NCBI RefSeq assembly: GCF_008360935.1
Contig: NZ_SRXO01000014.1
Coordinates: 1 to 64,000, forward strand
From: Siccirubricoccus phaeus
Lineage (GTDB): Bacteria; Pseudomonadota; Alphaproteobacteria; Acetobacterales; Acetobacteraceae
Length of the DNA stretch: 64,000 nucleotides
Direction: 5' to 3'
Positions 9,163 to 16,769 of the stretch are shown here, piece by piece (position 1 is the stretch's first letter; each line of letters begins with the position of its first letter). Under the pieces are notes generated by a model. It was not told where the DNA came from and did no database searches. It saw nothing but the letters and a program-made list of their open reading frames with translations. The position numbers and the translations under genes were made by a program.

Positions 9163-9984
9163 GTGGACACCGCCGACGCACCGCCGCTCGCCGGCCCCGC
9201 CCCGGCCAGGGGGGGCTCGCTGCACCGTTTCGCCAATCCCGGCCGCTTCCTGCGGCTGAGCGGGCGGGTGCTGCCCTGGCTCAGCGCCGCTTCCCTGCTG
9301 GTGCTGGCGGTGGGGGTGGCCTGGGGGCTGTTCTTCTCCCCGCCCGATTGGCAGCAGGGGGAGACGGTCCGGCTGCTCTACATCCATGTGCCCATGGCCT
9401 GGCTGTCCATGGGGGGGTATGTCGGGCTGGCCATCGGCTCCGTGTTCGCCCTGGTCTGGCGGCACCCGCTGGCGGATCTGGCCTGCCGCGAGCTCTCGCC
9501 GGTGGGCGCGCTGGTGACGGCGCTCTGCCTCGCCACCGGCAGCCTCTGGGGCAAGCCGATGTGGGGCACCTGGTGGGTCTGGGATGCGCGGCTGACCAGC
9601 GTGCTGGTGCTGTTCTTCCTCTGGCTGGGCCATGCCGCCCTGGTCCGGGCCTTCGACGACCAGGAGCGGGGGGCGCGAATGGGCGCCATCCTGGCGCTGA
9701 TCGGGGCGGTGAACGTGCCGGTGGTGAAATTCTCCGTCGATTGGTGGAACACCCTGCACCAGCCGGCCAGCGTGACCAGGATCAATGCGCCGGGGCTGCA
9801 TGTGGATATCCTCTACCCGCTGCTGGTCTGCGCCCTCGGCTTCACCCTGGCCTTCGCGGCCCTGGTGCTGGCGCGGGTGCGGGCGGCGGTGATGGAGCGG
9901 CGCATCCGGACGCTGCAATTGGCGGCGGCGCGGCGGGCGGAGAGTCCGGCGATGCAGGCGGCGGCGCGGGGCGTGGAGGGCTGA
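9163..9984 (+). CDS. ccmC: Heme exporter protein CcmC
   Basis: CcmC is an inner-membrane heme handling protein of cytochrome c maturation system I. It presents heme to CcmE together with CcmD. The 273 residues start at a GTG at 9163 and contain six hydrophobic segments, the tryptophan-rich motif WGTWWVWD at 134-141, and the flanking histidines in YIHVPMAW (H75) and WWNTLHQPA that bind heme axial positions. The gene is first of the ccm cluster in this window; ccmA and ccmB, often upstream, are absent. A block of tandem repeats separates it from ccmD. Confidence 0.97.
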   Translation: MDTADAPPLAGPAPARGGSLHRFANPGRFLRLSGRVLPWLSAASLLVLAVGVAWGLFFSPPDWQQGETVRLLYIHVPMAWLSMGGYVGLAIGSVFALVWRHPLADLACRELSPVGALVTALCLATGSLWGKPMWGTWWVWDARLTSVLVLFFLWLGHAALVRAFDDQERGARMGAILALIGAVNVPVVKFSVDWWNTLHQPASVTRINAPGLHVDILYPLLVCALGFTLAFAALVLARVRAAVMERRIRTLQLAAARRAESPAMQAAARGVEG

Positions 9985-10411
9985 GGCGGATGGCATGGCG
10001 GCCGACATCATCCGATGACGGTGGCGCCGAGGGGCGCCGGGGCCGGCAGCGGATGGCGCCGTGGCAGACCGGTGGCTGCGGCGATGCGGGGCGCGGCGGG
10101 TCGGAGCGGATGGCGCCGCGGCGGACCGGTGGCTGCGGCGATGCGGGGCGCGGCGGGTCGGAGCGGATGGCGCCGCGGCGGACCGGTGGCTGCGGCGATG
10201 CGGGGCGCGGCGGGTCGGAGCGGATGGCGCCGTGGCGGCCCGGTGACCGCGGCGGCGCGGGGCATGGCGGGCTGGACCGGGCGGCACCGTGGCGGTCCGG
10301 TGGCCGCAGCGGCGCGGGGCGCGGCGGGCTGGACCGGGCGGCACCGTGGCGGTCCGGTGGCCGCAGCGGCGCGGGGCGCGGCGGGCTGCGCCGGATGGCC
10401 GGACGCGCGCC
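9985..10411. other. Gap between ccmC and ccmD, filled by tandem repeats
   Basis: In most ccm operons ccmC and ccmD are adjacent or overlap. Here 427 bases intervene, mainly a 57-bp tandem array (10051-10409). No stop codons interrupt one frame on the plus strand, which runs through the array and into the ccmE frame, but no product is credible: composition is almost entirely Gly, Arg, Ala, Trp and Pro. Confidence 0.7.
10051..10409 (+). repeat. 57-bp tandem repeat (minisatellite), six full copies plus a partial
   Basis: Units start at 10051, 10108, 10165, 10222, 10279 and 10336, and a truncated one at 10393, a constant spacing of 57 bases. The first four units share GGATGGCGCCG and GGACCGGTGGC; units five and six form a second subtype with GGCGGCACCGTGGCGGTCCG. 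As 57 is a multiple of three, all frames stay open. The last, partial unit ends just before the ccmD start. Confidence 0.92.
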
Positions 10412-10588
10412 ATGAGCCTGCACTGGGCGCATGTCGCGGCGGGCTACGCCCTGGTCCTCGGCGGCTTCGCGCTGCTGGCGGCAGCGACGGCGATGCGCCA
10501 TGCGGCGGCGAAGCGACGGCTGGCGGCGCTGGATCCCCGCCAGCGGGCAGATGGCGGGCGGGCGGCAGGCAGGCGGAAGGCGGGATGA
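10412..10588 (+). CDS. ccmD: Heme exporter protein CcmD
   Basis: The small inner-membrane protein CcmD has 58 residues: MSLHWAHVAAGYALVLGGFA begins the protein, a transmembrane helix spans about 9-30, and a basic cytoplasmic tail follows. CcmD is needed for release of holo-CcmE from CcmC. The position between ccmC and ccmE, the HWAHV...GYALV pattern and the size support the call. Its stop overlaps the ccmE start as ATGA. No clear ribosome site is seen because the tandem repeat runs up to the start codon. Confidence 0.88.
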   Translation: MSLHWAHVAAGYALVLGGFALLAAATAMRHAAAKRRLAALDPRQRADGGRAAGRRKAG

Positions 10589-11094
10589 CGAAGAAGCGTA
10601 GGCGGCTGTGGGTGCTGCTGCTCTGCGGGCTTGGCCTCGGCAGCGCCACCGCCCTGACCCTGACGGCCTTCCAGGACAATCTGGTGTTCTTCCGCTCGCC
10701 CTCCGATATCGCCGCCACGGCGCCGGCGCCGGACCGCGCCTTCCGCCTGGGCGGGCTGGTGGAGGCAGGGAGCGTGACACGGGAGACGGGCACGGATGGC
10801 CGCCCGACCGCGCGCTTCACGGTGACGGACGGGGCGCATGCGGTGCCGGTGACCTATACCGGCGTGCTGCCGGATTTGTTCCGCGAGGGGCAGGGGGTGG
10901 TGACGCTCGGCAAGCTCGGCCCGGACGGCGTGTTCCGCGCCAGCGAGGTCCTGGCCCGTCACGACGAGACCTACATGCCGCCCGAGGTGGCCGACGCGCT
11001 GAAGCGCAGCGGCCACTGGAACCCCAGCCAGGGCGCGGCGCCGCCGGCCTCGAGCTGGAATACGCTGGAGCCGGCGCGGAGGAACGGGTCGTGA
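10585..11094 (+). CDS. ccmE: Cytochrome c maturation heme chaperone CcmE
   Basis: CcmE is an inner-membrane-anchored periplasmic heme chaperone that binds heme covalently. The 169 residues start MTKKRRRLWVLLLCGLGLGS (N-terminal anchor) and carry the heme-binding histidine H126 and Y130 in ARHDETYMPPEV. The beta-barrel OB fold is represented by residues 45-120. ATGA overlap with ccmD indicates coupled translation. The C-terminal tail is of normal length. Confidence 0.97.
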   Translation: MTKKRRRLWVLLLCGLGLGSATALTLTAFQDNLVFFRSPSDIAATAPAPDRAFRLGGLVEAGSVTRETGTDGRPTARFTVTDGAHAVPVTYTGVLPDLFREGQGVVTLGKLGPDGVFRASEVLARHDETYMPPEVADALKRSGHWNPSQGAAPPASSWNTLEPARRNGS

Positions 11095-11102
11095 GGCATG
11101 CA

Positions 11103-11299
11103 TTCTCCCTCCCCCGCCCCGCGGGGGGTTGGGCGCGCTGCGCCCAACGGGGTGGGGGTGTGGTGGGGGCGCAGCGCGGACTGCGCCTTAGCCCCCCTGC
11201 TTGTCGCAGCGCCGTCCTCCCGAAACCCGCGCCACGGCCAACCACCCCCACCCCGTTGGACGCAGTGCGTCCAACCCCCCGCCAGCGGGGGAGGGAGAA
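11103..11299. repeat. Long imperfect inverted repeat between ccmE and ccmF
   Basis: The left arm (about 11103-11170, TCTCCCTCCCCCGC then GGGTTGGGCGCGCTGCGCCC and AACGGGGTGGGGGT) is complementary to the right arm (about 11239-11299, ACCCCCACCCCGTTGGACGC ... GGGGGAGGGAGA). Each arm has its own small hairpin (TTGGGCGCGCTGCGCCCAA; TTGGACGCAGTGCGTCCAA). The sequence family also appears in the ccmG coding region and at 61427-61509. The large stem would sit in the ccm transcript and could modulate ccmF expression. Confidence 0.85.
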
Positions 11300-11305
11300 C
11301 CGCGC

Positions 11306-13270
11306 ATGATCCCGGAGCTGGGTCATTTCGCCCTCATCCTCGCCTTGGCCCTTTCCCTGGTCCAGGCGGCGGTGGGCCTGTTCGGTGCCCAGCGGGCCGA
11401 GGCGCGGCTGATGGCCGCCGCGCCGCCGCTGGCCACCGGCGTGCTGCTGGCGACCCTCGCCGCCTTCGCCTGCCTCGCCTGGAGCTATGTGGTGAACGAC
11501 ACCACGGTGGCGAATGTCGTGCAGAACAGCCATTCGGCGAAGCCGCTGCTCTACAAGCTCTCCGGCACCTGGGGGAACCATGAGGGGTCGATGCTCCTTT
11601 GGGTCCTCATCCTGGCGCTCTGCGGCGGGGCGGTGGCGGCCTTCGGCAGCAACCTGCCCTCCGCGCTGCAATCCCGGGTGCTGGCGGTGCTGGGGCTGAT
11701 CGCCGCGGCCTTCCTCGGCTTCATCCTCGCCACCTCCAACCCCTTCGAGCGGATGTGGCCGCCGCCCATGGATGGCCAGGGGCTGAACCCCATCCTCCAG
11801 GACCCCGGCCTCGCCTTCCACCCGCCGCTGCTCTACCTCGGCTATGTCGGCTTCGCCGTCACCTATGCCTTCGCCGTCGCGGCGCTGATCGAGGGCCGCG
11901 TCGACGCCGCCTGGGGGCGCTGGGTGCGGCCCTGGGCGCTGGCGGCGTGGAGCTTCCTGACGCTCGGCATCGCCCTGGGAAGCTGGTGGGCCTATTACGA
12001 GCTGGGCTGGGGCGGCTACTGGTTCTGGGATCCGGTGGAGAACGCCTCGCTGCTGCCCTGGCTGGCCGGCACCGCCCTGCTGCACTCCGCCATCGTGGTG
12101 GAGAAGCGGGAGGCGCTGAAGACCTGGACGGTGTTCCTGGCGCTGCTGGCCTTCGGCATGAGCCTGCTCGGCACCTTCCTCGTCCGCTCCGGCGTGCTGA
12201 CCAGCGTGCATGCCTTCGCCAACGACCCGGCGCGGGGGGTGGTGATCCTCTGCCTGCTGGCCGTCTTCATCGGCGGCGGCTTCCTGCTGTTTGCCTGGCG
12301 AGCGGCGAGCATGGTGCCGGCGGGCGTCTTCGTCCCGCTCTCCCGCGAGGGCGCGCTGGTGCTGAACAATCTGCTTCTGTGCAGCATCGCGGCGGTGGTG
12401 CTGGTCGGCACCCTCTACCCGATGTTCGCGGATCTGCTGCTCTCGGAAAAGATCTCGGTCGGGCCGCCCTTCTTCAACACCGCCACCCTGCCGCTGGCGG
12501 CGCCCTTGATCGGCGCCATGGCGGTGGGGCCGATGCTGCCCTGGAAGCGGGCGCGGCTGGCGCCGGCGCTGCTGCGGCTGTGGTGGGTGGCGCTGGCGGC
12601 GCTGGCGGCCTTTCTGCTCTGCCTCGCGCTGGAAGGGTGGCGGCTCGGCCCGGCCCTCGGCTTCGCCGCCGCGCTGTGGCTGATGGCCGGGGCGGCGGCG
12701 GATATCGCCGAAAGGCTGGCGCTGTTCAGCCGGCCGCGCGCCGCCTGGGGGCGGGCGAAGGGCCTGCCACGCGCCGCCTGGGGCGCGGCGCTGGGGCATG
12801 CCGGGCTGGGCGTGACGGTGCTCGGCCTGGCCGGCATGGGGCTGGCGACGGACCGGCTGGCGGCACTGAAGCCCGGGGAGGCGGTGACCCTCTCCAGCTA
12901 TGAATTCCGGCTGGAGAGCGTGCGCGACGTGCAGGGCCCGAATTGGACCGCCCGCCGCGCCACCCTGGCCGTGACGCGCGGGGGCCGCCCGGTGACGGTG
13001 CTGGAACCCGACCGCCGGAGCTTCCCCGTGGCGCGGATGACGACGACGGAGGCCGCCATCCACACCACCTGGCTGTCCGACCTCTACGTGGTGCTGGGCG
13101 AGGAGCGGGACGGCGCGGCCATCCTCCGCCTGCACCACAACCCGCTGGCGCCCTGGATCTGGCTGGGGGCGGCGGTGATGGCGCTGGGCGGCGGGCTTTC
13201 CCTCAGCGACCGGCGGACGCGGGTGGCGGCGCCGGCGGCGAGGCTGGCGGCAAAGGCGGCGCGGGCATGA
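11306..13270 (+). CDS. ccmF: Cytochrome c heme lyase subunit CcmF
   Basis: CcmF is the large integral-membrane subunit of the heme ligation complex with CcmH (and CcmI), which attaches heme to apocytochrome c in the periplasm. The 654 residues have many hydrophobic segments. The tryptophan-rich motif WGGYWFWDPVENAS starts at residue 235; conserved SHSAKPLLYK (75-84) and GTWGNHEGSMLLW (87-99) are present. The length equals the family norm. The start at 11306 follows the inverted repeat; GGGAGAA lies 5-12 bases upstream. The stop overlaps the ccmG start (ATGA). Confidence 0.97.
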   Translation: MIPELGHFALILALALSLVQAAVGLFGAQRAEARLMAAAPPLATGVLLATLAAFACLAWSYVVNDTTVANVVQNSHSAKPLLYKLSGTWGNHEGSMLLWVLILALCGGAVAAFGSNLPSALQSRVLAVLGLIAAAFLGFILATSNPFERMWPPPMDGQGLNPILQDPGLAFHPPLLYLGYVGFAVTYAFAVAALIEGRVDAAWGRWVRPWALAAWSFLTLGIALGSWWAYYELGWGGYWFWDPVENASLLPWLAGTALLHSAIVVEKREALKTWTVFLALLAFGMSLLGTFLVRSGVLTSVHAFANDPARGVVILCLLAVFIGGGFLLFAWRAASMVPAGVFVPLSREGALVLNNLLLCSIAAVVLVGTLYPMFADLLLSEKISVGPPFFNTATLPLAAPLIGAMAVGPMLPWKRARLAPALLRLWWVALAALAAFLLCLALEGWRLGPALGFAAALWLMAGAAADIAERLALFSRPRAAWGRAKGLPRAAWGAALGHAGLGVTVLGLAGMGLATDRLAALKPGEAVTLSSYEFRLESVRDVQGPNWTARRATLAVTRGGRPVTVLEPDRRSFPVARMTTTEAAIHTTWLSDLYVVLGEERDGAAILRLHHNPLAPWIWLGAAVMALGGGLSLSDRRTRVAAPAARLAAKAARA

Positions 13271-13926
13271 ATGAGGTGAGCACGCCGCCTCCCCGCGCGG
13301 GCGGGTCCGAGGACCGGCGATCCGCCCTCTCGGTCTCCCCCCACCCCAACCCTCCTCCGCAAAGCGGGGGAGGGAGAAGGCGCCTGCTGCTTCTCGCGCC
13401 GCTTGGCGCCGCCGCCGCCGCGGGCGCGGGGTTCTACGCCATGCTGCGGGGGCTCGGCACCGGCAGCTACGATCCGCGCGGCGTGCCCTCCGCCCTGATC
13501 GGCAAGCCGCCGCCCGATTTCGCCCTGCCGCCGCTGGACGGTGCCGAGCGCCCGCCCCTGTCCGCCGCCGATCTGCGCGCGCCGGGGCGGCCGGTGCTGG
13601 TGAATTTCTTCGCCTCCTGGTGCGTGCCCTGCGTCATCGAGCATCCGCAGCTCATGCGCCTCTCGCGCGAGGGCGTGCCGCTGCTGGGCATCGCCTATAA
13701 GGACAAGCCGGAGGACAGCCTCGGCTTCCTCCGCCGCCACGGCAATCCCTTCGCGAAGCTCGGGGTGGACCAGCCCGGCCGGGTGGCGATCGATTGGGGC
13801 CTGTACGGCGTGCCGGAGACCTACCTCATCGACAAGGCCGGGATCATCCGCTGGCGCTGGGCCGGGCCGATCACCGAGGACACGATGAGCGCCGAATTGC
13901 AGCCCTTGCTGCGCCGCTACGCATGA
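13267..13926 (+). CDS. ccmG: Thiol:disulfide interchange protein CcmG/DsbE, with repeat-derived N-terminus
   Basis: This membrane-anchored periplasmic thioredoxin-like protein keeps apocytochrome haem-binding cysteines reduced. The 219 residues include the active site WCVPC (C119, C122) and the family motifs LVNFFASWC and YGVPETYLIDKAG. Residues about 21-40 (SVSPHPNPPPQSGGGRRR) precede the transmembrane helix (39-60) and are encoded by a copy of the dispersed repeat otherwise found between genes (family E; see 11103-11299 and 61427-61509). So the cytoplasmic N-terminus is lengthened by in-frame repeat sequence. Overlaps with ccmF and ccmH are both ATGA. Confidence 0.93.
   Translation: MNEVSTPPPRAGGSEDRRSALSVSPHPNPPPQSGGGRRRLLLLAPLGAAAAAGAGFYAMLRGLGTGSYDPRGVPSALIGKPPPDFALPPLDGAERPPLSAADLRAPGRPVLVNFFASWCVPCVIEHPQLMRLSREGVPLLGIAYKDKPEDSLGFLRRHGNPFAKLGVDQPGRVAIDWGLYGVPETYLIDKAGIIRWRWAGPITEDTMSAELQPLLRRYA
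13334..13380 (+). repeat. Family E repeat inside the ccmG coding sequence
   Basis: The block TCTCCCCCCACCCCAACCCT followed by CCTCCGCAAAGCGGGGGAGGGAGAA-like sequence matches the intergenic copy at 61432-61475 with few changes. It is read in frame as SPHPNPPPQSGGGRRR. Confidence 0.75.
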
Positions 13927-14666
13927 GGCCCGGCGCCTTGCGCAGCAGCGGGGGCTCCGCCACCCCGCCTTCGCCCCGGGCTGTCCGCCCTGAGAGCCCG
14001 CCCGAAACGGGTCTGTGGCGCGTCCCAGCCGAAGTTTTCCACCTTGGCGACGCCCGCATCCCGGCCGGGGCGAAGACAACCTCGCCGCTTCGCTCCGGGT
14101 CGGCAGCTTCAACCCATGGGTCCAAAACTCAGACCGGGGTCCGGGGCCAGGTTTTGGCCCCGGCGGGGGTTGGCGGCGCTGCCGCCAACGGGCAGCGCCC
14201 CCGATCTTTCGTCCTCGCCGCCCTGCTCCTCCTCGCCTCCCCTGCCCTCGCCGCCGTGGGCGACCCCGCCGAGCAGCTCCGCGACCCCGCCCAGGAGGAA
14301 AAGGCCCGCGCCATCGGCCGCGAGCTGCGCTGCATGGTCTGCCAGAACCAGTCCATCGAGGACAGCGACGCCGACCTGGCCCGGGACCTCCGCCGCATCG
14401 TCCGCGAGCAGGTGGCGGCCGGCCGCAGCGAGCGCGAGGTGATCGACTATCTGCACGACCGCTACGGCGATTACGTGCTGCTGCGGCCGCCGCTGCGGGC
14501 CGGCACGCTGCTGCTCTGGGCGGCGCCGGCCGTGGCGCTGGCGGGCGGCGTGGCGCTGGTGCTGGCCATGCGCCGCCGCAGCGCCGCCGCCCCTGCCCCG
14601 GCGCCGCTTTCCGAGGAAGAGGAGGCCCGGCTGGCCGAGAAGCTGCGGGGGCGGCCCGGGGCGTGA
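13923..14666 (+). CDS. ccmH: Cytochrome c-type biogenesis protein CcmH with inserted N-terminal extension
   Basis: CcmH (CycL type) is a membrane-anchored periplasmic thiol protein that reduces apocytochrome c and works with CcmF. The redox motif LRCMVCQNQS has cysteines at 137 and 140 when the start is the ATG at 13923 that overlaps the ccmG stop. Two hydrophobic segments are seen: 97-111 (LAALLLLASPALA, signal-like) and the C-terminal helix near 196-213. Family members have about 150 residues; this one has 247, because about 270 bases of dispersed repeat sequence (roughly 13935-14205) lie between the ATG and the hydrophobic segment. The reading frame stays open. An internal TTG near 14154 could also be the start. 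Its stop overlaps ccmI (GTGA). Confidence 0.88.
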   Translation: MRPGALRSSGGSATPPSPRAVRPESPPETGLWRVPAEVFHLGDARIPAGAKTTSPLRSGSAASTHGSKTQTGVRGQVLAPAGVGGAAANGQRPRSFVLAALLLLASPALAAVGDPAEQLRDPAQEEKARAIGRELRCMVCQNQSIEDSDADLARDLRRIVREQVAAGRSEREVIDYLHDRYGDYVLLRPPLRAGTLLLWAAPAVALAGGVALVLAMRRRSAAAPAPAPLSEEEEARLAEKLRGRPGA

Positions 14667-15463
14667 CCGATCTGCTTTTCTGGCTGGTGCTCGGCGCCCT
14701 TGCCCTGGCCGCCCTGCTGCCGCTCGGCCTGGCCCTGCTGCGCCCGCCCCGCGCCCGCGGCCGGCGGGAGGCGGATCTGGCGCTGTTCGAGGCCCAGCGC
14801 GCCGAGCTGGCGCGGGAGGCGGAGGCCGGCCGGCTGGCCCCCGAGGCGCATCGCGCCGCGCTGCTGGAATTGCAGCGCCGGCTGCTGGCGGCGCCGGAGG
14901 ACGCCGCGGCGCGGGGCGGCGGCAAGCGCCTGCTGGCCGGGCTGCTGGTGGCGGTGCCGGTGGCGGCCTTCGGGCTTTACCTGGCGACCGGCACGCCCGG
15001 CATGCCCTCCGCCCCCTACACGCTGCGGCGGGAGGTGGCGGAGCGCGACGCGGCCATGCTGGCGCAGCTCCGTGCCCGGCTGGCGCAGATGCCGCCGAAC
15101 AGCCCGCAGGCCCGCACGGGCTGGCTGCTGCTGGGCAATGCGGAGCGCGGCCGGGGCGAGCTGGGCGCCGCCGCCGAGGCCTTCCAGCGCGCTTTGGCGA
15201 TGCAATTCGACCCTGACCTTGCCGGCCAGCTCGCCCAAGTGCTGCTGGAGGATGGCAAGGTGGAAGAAGCCTCCCGCCTGCTGGCGGAAAGCCTGCCGCG
15301 GGCGCCGGGCCATATCGGGCTGCGCTTCCTCTCCGGCCTGGCGGAGGAACGGGCGGGGCGGCCGGCGAATGCGCGGCGGGTGTGGCAGGCGCTGCTGGCA
15401 GATGCGCCGGAAGACGTGCCCTGGCGGGGGATGGTGGAGAGGCGGCTGCAGAGCCTGCCTTGA
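14663..15463 (+). CDS. ccmI: Cytochrome c-type biogenesis protein CcmI
   Basis: CcmI is the apocytochrome c chaperone of the haem ligation complex. The 266 residues have two transmembrane segments (about 4-24 and 94-112) with a leucine/arginine-rich cytoplasmic loop between them (ALFEAQRAELAREAEAGRL), followed by a periplasmic TPR-like domain (GWLLLGNAERGRGELGAAAE and following). The start is a GTG overlapping the ccmH stop. It is the last gene in the ccm operon; a GC-rich dispersed element with hairpins follows the stop. Confidence 0.93.
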   Translation: MTDLLFWLVLGALALAALLPLGLALLRPPRARGRREADLALFEAQRAELAREAEAGRLAPEAHRAALLELQRRLLAAPEDAAARGGGKRLLAGLLVAVPVAAFGLYLATGTPGMPSAPYTLRREVAERDAAMLAQLRARLAQMPPNSPQARTGWLLLGNAERGRGELGAAAEAFQRALAMQFDPDLAGQLAQVLLEDGKVEEASRLLAESLPRAPGHIGLRFLSGLAEERAGRPANARRVWQALLADAPEDVPWRGMVERRLQSLP

Positions 15464-15610
15464 GTGCCGAGAGGGGGCGCTGCCCCCTCTCGGGCTCTCC
15501 CCCGCCAAAGGCCGAAGGGCCTTTGGGAACCTTGAGTTTTGCGCCTCGACCGTCGCGCCTAGGCTAAAGGGTTCCAGGGGGCCTTTTCGGCCCTTGGCGG
15601 GGTTGGACGC
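15464..15610 (+). repeat. 3'-end element, family D copy 1 (ccmI side)
   Basis: Directly after the ccmI stop comes GAGAGGGGGCGCTGCCCCCT with its complementary arm CTC, then CCAAAGGCCGAAGGGCCTTTGG, TTGAGTTTTGCGCCTCGACC-GTCGCGCCTA, and CAGGGGGCCTTTTCGGCCC. The same order recurs at 31304-31440, with shorter versions at 39098-39165 and 57900-57967. All occur at gene 3' ends. The hairpins may serve in termination. Confidence 0.75.
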
Positions 15611-15674
15611 ATTGCGTCCAATACCCGGCATGCAATTTGCAACGCCCGTATCACCACCCGCGTGAGGCCAAGCG

Positions 15675-16754
15675 ATGCAAATCGGCGTCTTCCTGCCCAT
15701 CGGCAATAATGGCTGGCTGATCTCCACCACCTCCCCGCAATACGCCCCGAGCTTCGAGCTGAACCGCACGGTCACCCAGGCCGCGGAACGCTATGGGCTG
15801 GATTTCGTGCTGTCCATGATCAAGCTGCGCGGCTTCGGCGGCGCCTCCGGCTATTGGGACCAGAATCTGGACAGCTTCACCCTGATGTCGGCGCTGGCGG
15901 CGGTGACGTCGCGCATCCAGCTCTACGCCACCGTGCCGATCCTGGCCGTGCCGCCGGCGATCGCGGCGCGCCAGGCGATGACCATCGACAACATCTCCGG
16001 CGGCCGCTTCGGGCTGAACCTCATCACCGGCTGGCAGAAAGCGGAATACGCCCAGATGGGCCTCTGGCCCGGGGAGGCGCATTACGGCCAGCGCTACGAC
16101 ATGCTGACCGAGTACGTCTCCATCATGCAGGCGCTGTGGACGACGGGGCGCTGCGACCTCAAGGGCCGCTTCTTCACCATGGAGGATTGCCGGCTGGGGC
16201 CGCTTCCCTCCCGCCCGATTCCGATGATCGCCGCCGGCACCAGCGACCCGGGCATGGCCTTCGCCGCGCAATGCTGCACCTATAATTTCTGCACCGGCCA
16301 GGGCGCGATCAACGACCCGCGGGACAGCGCCGCCAATGTCGCGCGGCTGCGGCAGGCGACGGCGGCGGCCGGCACGCAGGTGCAGGCGCTGGCGCTCACC
16401 ATGGTGATCGCCGACGAGACCGACGCCGCGGCGGAAGCCAAGTGGCAGCACTACGTCGCCGGCACGGATCACGAGGCGCTGGCCTGGCGCGTGGCCCAGG
16501 CGAGCGGCGATGCCAACCCCACGGCCAATTCCCATTCCCTGCATCTGCGCAAGGCGACGCCGCTGCCCAATGGCGGCTCGAAGCTCATCGGCTCCTACGC
16601 CACCATCGCGCGGCTGCTGGACGAAATGGCCGAGATCGAAGGCCTGGCCGGGGTGATGCTGACCTTCGACGATTTCCGCATCGGCATCGAGCAATTCGGC
16701 CAGCGCATCCAGCCGCTGATGCGCAGCCGGCAGAACGCGCTGCAAGCCGCGTAA
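15675..16754 (+). CDS. rutA: RutA-like pyrimidine monooxygenase (luciferase-like flavoprotein)
   Basis: RutA uses FMNH2 and oxygen to open the uracil ring. This 359-residue protein aligns by eye with RutA across its length: MQIGVFLPIGNNGWLIST at the start, LSMIKLRGFGGASGYWDQNL near 46, GGRFGLNLITGWQKAEYAQM near 109, and GLAGVMLTFDDFRIGIEQFG near the end. The length is normal. A flavin reductase (RutF) and the other rut genes are not next to it; instead an asparaginase-like gene follows 15 bases downstream, suggesting a two-gene operon in nitrogen recovery. It might act on uracil or a related cyclic amide. Confidence 0.85.
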   Translation: MQIGVFLPIGNNGWLISTTSPQYAPSFELNRTVTQAAERYGLDFVLSMIKLRGFGGASGYWDQNLDSFTLMSALAAVTSRIQLYATVPILAVPPAIAARQAMTIDNISGGRFGLNLITGWQKAEYAQMGLWPGEAHYGQRYDMLTEYVSIMQALWTTGRCDLKGRFFTMEDCRLGPLPSRPIPMIAAGTSDPGMAFAAQCCTYNFCTGQGAINDPRDSAANVARLRQATAAAGTQVQALALTMVIADETDAAAEAKWQHYVAGTDHEALAWRVAQASGDANPTANSHSLHLRKATPLPNGGSKLIGSYATIARLLDEMAEIEGLAGVMLTFDDFRIGIEQFGQRIQPLMRSRQNALQAA

Positions 16755-16769
16755 CAGGAGTATCGAGGA

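Noticed and set aside
10051-10409. Possible CRISPR array
   Set aside because: Units are contiguous with no unique spacers, vary in subtype, and no cas genes are present.
10015-11094. Open frame joining the 57-bp repeats to ccmE
   Set aside because: The frame is open because the unit length is a multiple of three; the CcmE family N-terminus starts at 10585 and ccmD overlaps it. A repeat protein is not credible here.
10817-13138. Very long antisense open frame (773 codons) opposite ccmF
   Set aside because: It is a GC-driven shadow: Gln/Arg/His/Gly-rich composition with no domain, lying entirely opposite the well-supported ccmE, ccmF genes.
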